This document shows, piece after piece, positions 20,610-27,730 of a stretch of 41,465 bases of DNA. The notes under the pieces are model-generated. The model did not search any database, had not been told where the DNA came from, and saw nothing but the letters and a program-made list of their open reading frames with translations. The position numbers and the translations under genes are program-made. The stretch is from the IMG/VR virus record IMGVR_UViG_3300025648_000044, positions 1 through 41,465 of that record; one strand, 5' to 3'. Source of the stretch: a virus. Position 1 is the stretch's first letter, and every line of letters starts with the position of its first letter.

Positions 20610-22811
20610 ATGGTTAAATCCGTCAAAAAGGGTTCACGTAAGGTGACCGCTGCCACGCCGCCCGCCAGTGCCCCGCCAGCCCCCATGTCCCTCGCTGATG
20701 CTTATGCCGCCTTCGGCACCGGCAAGACCGATGCTCAAATGGTCCGTAAGTCGAATCTCTGGCGGGACAATTATAATCCCCTGCGCGGGCTGGCCATGGG
20801 CCGGCTGGTCTCGATCATGGAGGCGGCGGAACGTGGCGCATTCGCCGAGGTGCAATTATTGCTGCGCAAGGCCGAGAAGCGCTATCCGGTGCTCAAGGGT
20901 TTTGTGGAGCGCCTCCTTTGCAGTGTCGAAGAGCTGGGTTGGGATGTGAAGGTTTTTAAAACGCTGCCGCCGGGTGCGACGCCGGCGATGGCGGAGAAAC
21001 AGCGCGCGTTTCTGAAACAGCGCTACGACCTCATCGGTAATTTAAACGAGGCCATCGGGCAGATCGCCCTGGCCGAGATTCGCGGCTACGCAATCTTGCA
21101 GAAGCACCGTTATGTTGGTGGTCCGAATGATGGGGCGATCCAGGAGCTTTACTGGCTCGAACCATGGGTTTGGTCGCGCGACGGTTATTATGGCGATTTT
21201 TATTATAACGAGATTTCCCGGTTTGGCGTCGGTCTGGGTGCCTGTGTCTCAACTTTTGGTGAGAAGAATCGGATTGGTAGCGAACAACTGCCGCGCGAGG
21301 AGTTTATTATCAGGGAAGTCGAGTCGCCCCTTTACGAGATCGCGCTCATCGCCTTCATCAACTGGCTGATGGGCCGCAAGGATTGGGCGGCCTTCGTGGA
21401 AATTTTCGGGCTGGCCAAGGGTGTGGTCATCATGCCGCCGAATATCGCGATCGGCAAGGAGGCGGATTACCAGGCGGCGGCGGAAAAGGTTTCCGATGGC
21501 GTGAGCGGCGCGTTGCCCGCCGGCAGCGACATCAAGTTTCCCACCGCCGGCGTCCGGGGCGAAGACCCGTTTGAAAAATATTGCGAGGCCAACAACCAGG
21601 ACGTGGTGATGGCGGCGACGAGCGGATTACTCTCCATGCTCACGGCTTCTGGTGGCGGCCTGAATCGCGGCCCCAACCAGGAACACCAGGACATCTGGGT
21701 GAAGATCGCGCGGATGAAGGGTAAGCGCGTGAATGAGACGATGAACAAGCAGTTCGACATTCCTGAACTTGCGGCGGCTTTCCCCAATGAACCAGTCTGC
21801 GCCTACTTCAACATCCCCACCGAGGATAACGAGGATATCGGCGAGTTGGCAGACACGGTCGTCAAATTTGAGGGGGTTAATTTGCAGACTGACGTGAAGG
21901 AAATTTCCGACCGCGCCGGGATGAAGCTCACTCGGGTAACGCCGGCGACCCCGCCGGGCGGAAATAATAAACCCGGTCTTCAGGATGAAGGCTTGGTGCG
22001 AAAAGACACACGCATCACGAATCGCGGTGTGGCGCACGCGCTGGCTGATGATTCGCAGTTCACCACGGCCGTCGCCGCCGATCTGCAACACCTGCGCGAT
22101 CGCGTCGCCGCCATCGAGTCGATTTCCGATCCGGATCTGCGCGCGAAGAAACTTCAGGCGCTGCTGGATGACTGGGACACGCTGGTCGCGGACATCACCG
22201 CCGATCCTGAATCCGCCCGCGTGCTGGAAACCATCAATGCAGAGGCATTGCTCGCCGGGCTGAAGGGCCAGCCGGTTAAGAACCGCAAGATTTTCAACGG
22301 TGGTCCCGGCAGCGGCCGTCATCCAGGTGGGGAGATACGTGAAACTCGCGTGCAAGTGCATCCCGAAGCCGCGCGCCGGCTGGGTTTAAAATCCCAAAGT
22401 GTTTTTGCGGATCATGCGGCGCTGGCTACCAAACACCCGGAACTATTCCATGATAGTCAAGAAGCCAAAGACTATGTGGATCATGTCATGGCTCATCCCA
22501 CACATATCCTGCCTGGAAATCAGGAGGATCACCGGCTGGTGGTTCGTCGGGAAGATGATAACAAAGCTGTCGCCTTGGAAATTGAACAGCACGGCGGAAA
22601 ATACCGGGTGCGGTCAGCACACACTATTTCGGAAGAACAGTTCCAGCAAAAATTAAAGACCGCCGGCCCAGACGCAATCCTGGGAGTCTCGCGTGTAAAT
22701 CCGAAAAACCGAGGCTCGGAAACACCTTCGAGGCTGCTAGGCGCATCTCACGATGCGCCTCCTGCGGTCATCCAGAGAATTCTCCAGAAAACCGATTCTG
22801 TCAACCCATGA
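20610..22811 (+). CDS. Portal protein (Mu gp29/DUF935-like) with C-terminal nuclease-like extension
   Basis: A 733-aa protein, well above the usual length of about 450-520 for DUF935 portals. Residues about 25-470 are the portal: NYNPLRGLAMGRLVSIMEAA, AFAEVQLLLRKAEKRYPVLK, the Trp/Tyr-rich WLEPWVWSRDGYYGDFYYNE, and GGLNRGPNQEHQDIWVKIAR. It forms the dodecameric DNA channel at the capsid vertex. Residues 564-574 are the linker GGPGSGRHPGG, after which about 575-733 form a separate domain (YVDHVMAHPTHILPGNQEDH, RLVVRREDDNKAVALEIEQH, GGKYRVRSAHTISEEQFQQK) that resembles phage-associated BECR-fold nuclease domains. The start has a clear GGAGG. ATGA overlap with the next gene. Confidence 0.9.
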   Translation: MVKSVKKGSRKVTAATPPASAPPAPMSLADAYAAFGTGKTDAQMVRKSNLWRDNYNPLRGLAMGRLVSIMEAAERGAFAEVQLLLRKAEKRYPVLKGFVERLLCSVEELGWDVKVFKTLPPGATPAMAEKQRAFLKQRYDLIGNLNEAIGQIALAEIRGYAILQKHRYVGGPNDGAIQELYWLEPWVWSRDGYYGDFYYNEISRFGVGLGACVSTFGEKNRIGSEQLPREEFIIREVESPLYEIALIAFINWLMGRKDWAAFVEIFGLAKGVVIMPPNIAIGKEADYQAAAEKVSDGVSGALPAGSDIKFPTAGVRGEDPFEKYCEANNQDVVMAATSGLLSMLTASGGGLNRGPNQEHQDIWVKIARMKGKRVNETMNKQFDIPELAAAFPNEPVCAYFNIPTEDNEDIGELADTVVKFEGVNLQTDVKEISDRAGMKLTRVTPATPPGGNNKPGLQDEGLVRKDTRITNRGVAHALADDSQFTTAVAADLQHLRDRVAAIESISDPDLRAKKLQALLDDWDTLVADITADPESARVLETINAEALLAGLKGQPVKNRKIFNGGPGSGRHPGGEIRETRVQVHPEAARRLGLKSQSVFADHAALATKHPELFHDSQEAKDYVDHVMAHPTHILPGNQEDHRLVVRREDDNKAVALEIEQHGGKYRVRSAHTISEEQFQQKLKTAGPDAILGVSRVNPKNRGSETPSRLLGASHDAPPAVIQRILQKTDSVNP

Positions 22812-23869
22812 AATCACACGTCGTCATTTTTAACCGGGCGCCGCTCGCCTCCCGCGATGGCTGGATTCACATCGTGCCCAAGGGCGAGCTGCCGAACGCC
22901 GAGGCCGGCATCGTGCAGGTGCTCGATGACACGGCGATGGATTCCATTCTCGCCGGCATCGCGAAAGACAAGAACCGGCTCGGTGAGCGATGGCCGGGCG
23001 TCTATGCCGGGCGCGAGCATTTTATTTACGACGAAACCAAGGACAGCGCGGCGCTGGCGTGGTTCAAGGATTTCAAAAAGGACGGCGACGGCATCTGGGC
23101 CAGGGACGACGGCCTGACGCCTGCCGGCAGCACGGCGGTGATGAACCGCGAATATAAATTCACCAGCTTTGTCTCCGATCCGAATCAGCTCCAAAAAATC
23201 GAGGGCAAGCGCTATCGCGTCACCGGCATCGAGACCATCGGCTTCACCAACCAGGCCAACGGCAAGGAACTTTTAACCCCGATCACCAACCGGGGCAGTG
23301 ATCTCGCTGACGCAAGTGCGTCGGCGGCAAACCAACAACAACAAACCAAGAACAAAATGAAAAACATCGCAACGAAACTTGGTCTCGCCGCCGAGGCAAG
23401 CGAAGACGCCGTCCTCGAGGCCCTGACCAAAATCATGAATCGCGCCACGACCGCCGAAGCGGAAGTGACGCCGCTCAAGAATCGCGTCACGACGCTTGAG
23501 ACGGAAAACCAAACGCTCCTGGGCGAGCAGGTGGACGGCATCCTGGCCGAACACAAGATCACGGACACCAAGATCATCAACCGCCTCAAGCCCGTCCTGA
23601 CCGGTTTGAAGGACCGCGCCGACCGCGTGGGCTATCTCACCGACTGCGGCTTCAAGCCCGGCGAACAGAAAGCCGGTGTCCGGATTCTGAATCGTGGTAA
23701 AGGTGACACCACCCAGCAGGCCGCCGCCAGCGACGATGAGGCCGCGCAAAAGGCCGAGCAGGCCCGCGCCACCAAGATCATGAACCGCGCCAAGCAGCTC
23801 ATGACGGAAGTCAAGCATCTGGACCTGGCCACGGCCACCCGGATGGCCAGCAACGAAATCCCCGAATAA
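22808..23869 (+). CDS. Prohead protease/scaffold (Mu gp32 I-protein-like)
   Basis: A 353-aa protein. Residues 1-150 follow the Mu I-type protease pattern: IHIVPKGELPNAEAGIVQVL, YAGREHFIYDETKDSAALAW, FKDFKKDGDGIWARDDGLTP and MNREYKFTSFV. A Gln/Ala/Ser-rich hinge (168-182) leads to a helical, scaffold-like C-terminal half. The short motif [I/V]-x-N-R recurs at 7-10, 111-114, 159-162, 209-212, 256-259, 293-296 and 324-327, usually followed by Gly or Ala; these could be self-processing or interaction sites. In Mu the same gene also yields the scaffold Z from an internal start; the ATG at 23357 (MKNIATKLGLAAEASEDAVL) after an A-rich stretch could serve that purpose here. Confidence 0.82.
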   Translation: MKSHVVIFNRAPLASRDGWIHIVPKGELPNAEAGIVQVLDDTAMDSILAGIAKDKNRLGERWPGVYAGREHFIYDETKDSAALAWFKDFKKDGDGIWARDDGLTPAGSTAVMNREYKFTSFVSDPNQLQKIEGKRYRVTGIETIGFTNQANGKELLTPITNRGSDLADASASAANQQQQTKNKMKNIATKLGLAAEASEDAVLEALTKIMNRATTAEAEVTPLKNRVTTLETENQTLLGEQVDGILAEHKITDTKIINRLKPVLTGLKDRADRVGYLTDCGFKPGEQKAGVRILNRGKGDTTQQAAASDDEAAQKAEQARATKIMNRAKQLMTEVKHLDLATATRMASNEIPE

Positions 23870-23915
23870 CCCGGCGCAATCCAGTAATAACCGCAACCAA
23901 TAACCAAAATAAAAT

Positions 23916-24359
23916 ATGAATGTAGCATTAAACCCCGGTCAGAGTGACACGCGCGTAGGCGACATCTCGCTGCCCGGAAATTCCAACCTGACCGGCAAGG
24001 AAAATTTGCTGGTCAAAATCGTGAACAACAACGGCGTGGCGAATTTCGATTTGCCCAACTCCGTGGATGACCAGGCCATCTTTGTCCTGGGTTCCGGCGA
24101 CGTGGCCGGCAACCAGTGCGCGGCGGAAGCGCCGAGCCTGAATGAAAGCTGCCGCGTGATGGTGGACAGCACCAACGCGATCGTGCCCGGCGACAAGCTG
24201 GCGCTCTCGCCGAACACGCCCGGCGCCCTCTACAAGCCCGTCGCGGGCGCGGGTGCGCACCGTTACACCTTCATCGCCGAGGAGGCCGTGGCCGCCGGCG
24301 CGGTGCTGGTCAACCCCATCCGCGTGCGCCGCATTTGCGACCTCGCGTTCAACCTGTAA
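23916..24359 (+). CDS. Head decoration protein (DUF2190-like)
   Basis: A 147-aa protein between protease and capsid, the usual place of the capsid decoration/stabilisation protein. It starts MNVALNPGQSDTRVGDISLP and has the DUF2190-type small beta-barrel pattern: KENLLVKIVNNNGVANFDLP, VMVDSTNAIVPGDKLALSPN, YTFIAEEAVAAGAVLVNPIR. The leader is AACCAAAATAAAAT without Shine-Dalgarno, like the capsid gene after it, suggesting strong A-rich-leader translation. Confidence 0.72.
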   Translation: MNVALNPGQSDTRVGDISLPGNSNLTGKENLLVKIVNNNGVANFDLPNSVDDQAIFVLGSGDVAGNQCAAEAPSLNESCRVMVDSTNAIVPGDKLALSPNTPGALYKPVAGAGAHRYTFIAEEAVAAGAVLVNPIRVRRICDLAFNL

Positions 24360-24404
24360 GACAATCGCTGAAACCTGAAATCAAACATCAAACACCAAAA
24401 TAAA

Positions 24405-25490
24405 ATGAAAAATAAATTAAACATTCGCGCGCTGTGCCTTGCAGCCGCGTTCACCGTCCTGCTGGCGATTTTCAGCCCGCAGACATTTATCATCGCCTCG
24501 ATTGGCATTTCGGCAGCGGCATTCGTTCTGAATCCCAAGCCTTATGCCCTCGGCGCAGAATCCCGCATTGCGCAGTTGGCCTCCAGCCCGCTGCTCACCA
24601 ACTACGCCATCACCGCCTCGCAGAACGCGATCCGGCCGGTGGGCCAGTTCATCGCCCCGCTCTGTTCGGTGCCGGGCCTCACGTTCCGTTACAAGAAATA
24701 CACGGACAAAAACCGCTACAAGGTGGCGGACACCCGCCGCAACGTCTCCGGCAAGGTCACGCGCATCGGCTTCACCGCCGACGACGTCGCGGCCATCCTG
24801 GAACCCAACGCCCTGGACTTCCCCATCCCGAACGTCGAAGGTTTGACGAACGAGGAACTGGGCTTTGCCATCCAGGAAGGCCAGAGCATCCTCGCGGATT
24901 CCTCCGCGCTGTCGCTTGAAAACGAGATCGTCACCACCGCCAAGGCGGCGGCGATCATCGCCCCCGGTTCCGCGAAGGTGGATTTCACCGACGACACGGT
25001 GGACCCGATCAGCATCCTCGACGACGCCATCCTCACGGTGATGAAAGCCGCGAAGAACGGCGCGCCGGTGAAAATCCTGTTCGGCACCACGAAGTTCAAA
25101 CAGTTCCGCAACAACAAGAACGTCAAGAGCCGCTTCATCGTCGGCAAGGGCGCTCCGGTCGGGGTGGTTTCGCCGGGCATCGAGGACGTGGGCAGCCTGC
25201 TCATGACCGCTCCGGAAGTGCAGTTGAGCATGATGGTGATCGACACGGCCGCCGCCGGCGTCGCGGAGAACATCCAGTTCCTGCTCGACGACGTGGTCAT
25301 CCTGTTTGCCAGCAATGGCACGCCGAACCGCATGGACCCGTCCTTCATGAAGACGTTTGCCCCTGTGGGCGGCTTCTTCAAGCCGGGCAGCTTCACCACG
25401 GAAGACCAGCGCGACCAGGTCCTGAAGATGGACTGGCTCACGTTACCCTCCGTCACCAACAGCTCCGCCGTTGTGGCGATCAAGAGCTAA
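24405..25490 (+). CDS. Major capsid protein with hydrophobic signal-like N-terminus
   Basis: A 361-aa protein. From about residue 55 it follows the HK97-type capsid of Mu/B3-like phages: PLCSVPGLTFRYKKYTDKNR, RNVSGKVTRIGFTADDVAAI, LEPNALDFPIPN, VTTAKAAAIIAPGSAK, APVKILFGTTKFKQFRNNKN. Residues 1-48 are unusual: KNKLNIRALCLAAAFTVLLA then FSPQTFIIASIGISAAAFVL, two hydrophobic segments preceded by basic residues, like a signal peptide or a membrane hairpin. The A-rich leader (CACCAAAATAAA) directly before the ATG is the same as in other late genes, so the N-terminal extension appears genuine. A strong hairpin follows the gene. Confidence 0.85.
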   Translation: MKNKLNIRALCLAAAFTVLLAIFSPQTFIIASIGISAAAFVLNPKPYALGAESRIAQLASSPLLTNYAITASQNAIRPVGQFIAPLCSVPGLTFRYKKYTDKNRYKVADTRRNVSGKVTRIGFTADDVAAILEPNALDFPIPNVEGLTNEELGFAIQEGQSILADSSALSLENEIVTTAKAAAIIAPGSAKVDFTDDTVDPISILDDAILTVMKAAKNGAPVKILFGTTKFKQFRNNKNVKSRFIVGKGAPVGVVSPGIEDVGSLLMTAPEVQLSMMVIDTAAAGVAENIQFLLDDVVILFASNGTPNRMDPSFMKTFAPVGGFFKPGSFTTEDQRDQVLKMDWLTLPSVTNSSAVVAIKS

Positions 25491-25512
25491 AGCACCTAGC
25501 GGTGCGGCCACC
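25491..25512 (+). repeat. Dispersed GC-rich repeat, copy after the capsid gene
   Basis: Identical in all 22 bases to the reverse complement of 7139-7160. Here it begins at the capsid stop codon's edge and forms the left half of a hairpin. Confidence 0.75.
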
Positions 25513-25526
25513 ATTGGCCGCACCGC
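25499..25526. terminator. GC-rich hairpin after the major capsid gene
   Basis: GCGGTGCGGCCA (25499-25510) and TGGCCGCACCGC (25515-25526) form a perfect 12-bp stem with loop CCAT. It is followed by TTAACCAAATTAAAA rather than a T-run, so it may act as an mRNA-stabilising or attenuating element setting capsid expression levels rather than as a full terminator. The left arm is a dispersed repeat. Confidence 0.6.
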
Positions 25527-25558
25527 TTAACCAAATTAAAAATCAATCGAATAAAAAT

Positions 25559-26008
25559 ATGAAATTCTCGAACTTGAAAAAAAGCGGGTTCACCCCGGTG
25601 CAAATCATGGTGTTGATCGCCATTATCGGCCTGCTGGCTATCTGCGCGATCCCGGCGCAGGCGGATCAGCAGGGTTATCCCAGCACCACCGGCACGGTCA
25701 CCAACCTGCCGGCGGCCGTTGGCACCAATTATTGGTCCGGTGCGACGAATTACATCCCGCTGCGCAATTACAGCGGCCTGTCCCTGCAGGCCAGTAATGG
25801 GGCGGCGGCCTCGCTGACGGTGTATCCGTCCATTGACGGCGCGAACGCGCTGCCGTGGTCGCTCGGCACCATCAGCGGTACCGGCGTCATCGGCACGAAC
25901 TGGAACGTGAATCAGCTTCGCGGATTCCAAGGTGTGTTTGTCAGTTACACCAACACCGCCGGCGCGTCCAACACGATCAGCACGTATTGGCTGCGACCAA
26001 ATCAATAA
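25559..26008 (+). CDS. Secreted protein with pilin-like N-terminus
   Basis: A 149-aa protein starting MKFSNLKKSGFTPVQIMVLI. KKSGFTPVQ followed by the hydrophobic MVLIAIIGLLAICAI resembles the type IV prepilin/pseudopilin site (G before FTxxE), with Gln where Glu5 is expected. The rest is beta-rich, Asn/Thr/Gly-rich (TNYIPLRNYSGLSLQASNGA, SLTVYPSIDGANALPW), possibly a small jelly-roll. Its position directly after the capsid gene would suit a head fibre or decoration protein; the signal is then hard to explain unless the phage uses the membrane in assembly. The frame is open to 25502, but the A-rich leader (AATAAAAAT) marks the start. Confidence 0.65.
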   Translation: MKFSNLKKSGFTPVQIMVLIAIIGLLAICAIPAQADQQGYPSTTGTVTNLPAAVGTNYWSGATNYIPLRNYSGLSLQASNGAAASLTVYPSIDGANALPWSLGTISGTGVIGTNWNVNQLRGFQGVFVSYTNTAGASNTISTYWLRPNQ

Positions 26009-26081
26009 CCCATCGCCGGCGGCGGTGTGGCGTTGAAAGCGCGCACCGCGAACGCATCGCCGCCGGCAACTCCTTTTGAAA
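26009..26081. other. Short spacer with inverted repeat
   Basis: GCCGGCGGCG near the left edge pairs with CGCCGCCGGC near the right edge (10 bp) around a loop of roughly 35 bases. It may limit read-through or fold the mRNA between the secreted-protein gene and the anti-CBASS-like gene. Confidence 0.4.
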
Positions 26082-26294
26082 ATGAATCCAGCCATCGAAC
26101 ATAATTTCAAATATCACCCGCCGGTCGGCAACGCGGCTGATAAGCACGCGGCCGTCCGCGCCAAAGCCAAGGAGCTGGCCTTGCTGATAGATGAATCTTT
26201 GCCGCCGAATGCGGGCCGTGAAAAAGCCACGGCGATCACCAAGTGTGAAGAGGCCATGATGTGGGCCTGCGCCGGCATCGCCCGCCACAGTTAA
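26082..26294 (+). CDS. Acb2/Tad1-hairpin family protein, putative anti-CBASS cyclic-nucleotide sponge
   Basis: A 70-aa all-helical protein: HNFKYHPPVGNAADKHAAVR, AKAKELALLIDESLPPNAGR, EKATAITKCEEAMMWACAGI, ending ARHS. The pattern [E/N]xxFxYHPP ... RxKAKELALLIDExxPxxxxREKxxAxTKxEEAMMWAxAxIAR is that of the Acb2-type hairpin family found in many tailed phages, whose characterised members bind and sequester cyclic di- and trinucleotides made by host CBASS enzymes, blocking abortive infection. The nucleotide-contacting Tyr and Lys appear in YHPP and KAKEL. The ATG at 26082 follows TTTTGAAA; a TTG at 26076 is in frame. It lies in the middle of the late operon, unlike most anti-defence genes, which are early. 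Confidence 0.85.
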   Translation: MNPAIEHNFKYHPPVGNAADKHAAVRAKAKELALLIDESLPPNAGREKATAITKCEEAMMWACAGIARHS

Positions 26295-26304
26295 TCCATT
26301 TCAA

Positions 26305-26433
26305 ATGAACCGTCTTAAAAGAATGCTGCGGTTGATCTGGTTCGGCGAAGCTGAATCCCGGCCGCGCTCGCTTTATGGACGGAAGGAAGCCCGCCGGCTC
26401 TCCTGGCGGCATCGCAGTTTTATCAATTTTTAA
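26305..26433 (+). CDS. Hypothetical small basic protein (42 aa)
   Basis: A 42-aa frame (MNRLKRMLRLIWFGEAESRP, ending WRHRSFINF), very Arg-rich, filling the gap between the anti-CBASS-like gene and the connector gene; its TAA is two bases from the next ATG (TAATTATG). The leader TTTCAA is A/T-rich. No family is recognised. It could be a small nucleic-acid-binding or head-completion peptide. Confidence 0.45.
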   Translation: MNRLKRMLRLIWFGEAESRPRSLYGRKEARRLSWRHRSFINF

Positions 26434-26435
26434 TT

Positions 26436-26885
26436 ATGGCTAACTGGGTTTCCATCTCCATTAACACGCTTTACGGTGCGAAAGTCGCCGCGTTGATTGA
26501 TGCCGCGGATGCGCGGGCGCTGAAGGCGGGCCAACCCAACCGTTCCGCTGGCATCATTTCCGATGTGGTGAATGAAATCCGCCGCAAGATTGCGAGTCAT
26601 CAGCGCAACCAACTGGACGTGGATGTGACCAAGATTCCGCAGGGGTTAAATGCCTTGGCGACGGACATGATCATCGCGCGGTTAAAAACCGCCATTGAGC
26701 AAGAGTTGAGTGAAGATGAACGCCGTAATTTAACCCGGCACACCGTAAATCTGGATCGCATCGCCGAGGGCAAAGATGTAGTGGACGCGCCGGATAATCC
26801 GATTGTCGCTCCGATGGAACCGCTCGTGCCTCCGCCGAGCTTCGGCCCCAAACCGCATCGTCGCGTCAATGAACTGAACGGATGA
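26436..26885 (+). CDS. Head-tail connector protein (Mu gp36/DUF1320-like)
   Basis: A 149-aa protein in the position of Mu gp36. Helices (LYGAKVAALIDAADARALKA, IISDVVNEIRRKIASHQRNQ), IPQGLNALATDMIIARLKTA and the end RHTVNLDRIAEGKDVVDAPD follow the gp36/DUF1320 scheme of helices ending in a helix plus G-rich tail. It probably forms the connector ring under the portal. ATGA overlap with the next gene (26882-26885). Confidence 0.68.
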   Translation: MANWVSISINTLYGAKVAALIDAADARALKAGQPNRSAGIISDVVNEIRRKIASHQRNQLDVDVTKIPQGLNALATDMIIARLKTAIEQELSEDERRNLTRHTVNLDRIAEGKDVVDAPDNPIVAPMEPLVPPPSFGPKPHRRVNELNG

Positions 26886-27730
26886 ACTTTTCCGATTCAT
26901 ATCCTTTTTCCGAGGCGCTCAAGTCATTGGGTGATCGGATCGTCATGCCTACCAGCCTGACGAGCGCCGAACTTCGCGCGCTGGATGCGAGTATCCGGCA
27001 GCAATCATTTTTTTCCGCGCAGAACTTGCTTGAGGATTATCTGACGACCGCCAAAGACAAAATCACCTCACTGTTAAACCCGGAAACCATGCAGCGTGCC
27101 GACCGCGTGACGGCCACTAATCCACAAGGCAATGTCACCGTGGGTTTGAATGACGCCTATGCGCGCGCCCAATTACGCGACCTATTGAAGGAGATGGGCT
27201 ATACGCCGGCCGCTGAAGACGCCGGCACCCTTCAGGATTTTTTCAGTGACGCGCGCATCAACCTGGTGCTGCGCACCAACAAGCAGCTCGCCCAGGGCGA
27301 AGGCTGGTGGGTGCAGGGACAAAACGCGGCCGTGCTGGACCAGTTTCCCGCGCAGGAATTATTCCGTGCAGAATCCCGCGTTAAGAAGCGCGACTGGCTT
27401 TCCCGCTGGCGGCTTGCCGGCGACCAGACGGGCGATCCCATTGGCACCGGCTGGACCATCACGCCGGACCTGCGGTTGATCGCGCTGAAGAATCATGACA
27501 TCTGGAACTGGATTGGATCTTCCGATTTGTTCGACGACGCGCTCGATGTCATCTGGCCGCCGTTCGCCTTCAACTCCGGCATGGACGTGCGCGACGTGGA
27601 TCGCGACGAGACCGAGCAGCTCGGTTTATTGGACAAGGGCGAAGCCGCTCCGGAACCGATGAACATCGTCAGCGCGCTGGAGAGCTTCACCCGGAAAATT
27701 TCAAAGTTCGCCGAGGAGGTGCTGGCATGA
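26882..27730 (+). CDS. Putative minor head / head-morphogenesis protein
   Basis: A 282-aa protein: an N-terminal helical part (TSAELRALDASIRQQSFFSA, LLEDYLTTAKDKITSLLNPE), a central RINLVLRTNKQLAQGEGWWV, and AESRVKKRDWLSRWRLAGDQ, RLIALKNHDIWNWIGSSDLF, DVIWPPFAFNSGMDVRDVDR. The WPPFAFNSGM segment resembles the conserved end of SPP1 gp7/Mu gpF-type proteins (PP-C-x-C/F-x-S). Mu gpF is normally placed next to the portal; here it would be shifted downstream of the capsid. The assignment is moderate. Overlaps both neighbours by four bases. Confidence 0.55.
   Translation: MNFSDSYPFSEALKSLGDRIVMPTSLTSAELRALDASIRQQSFFSAQNLLEDYLTTAKDKITSLLNPETMQRADRVTATNPQGNVTVGLNDAYARAQLRDLLKEMGYTPAAEDAGTLQDFFSDARINLVLRTNKQLAQGEGWWVQGQNAAVLDQFPAQELFRAESRVKKRDWLSRWRLAGDQTGDPIGTGWTITPDLRLIALKNHDIWNWIGSSDLFDDALDVIWPPFAFNSGMDVRDVDRDETEQLGLLDKGEAAPEPMNIVSALESFTRKISKFAEEVLA

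Noticed and set aside
24434-24919. Second-frame ORF over the capsid gene
   Set aside because: It is Arg/His/Pro-rich out-of-frame sequence of a well-supported capsid gene with a good leader.
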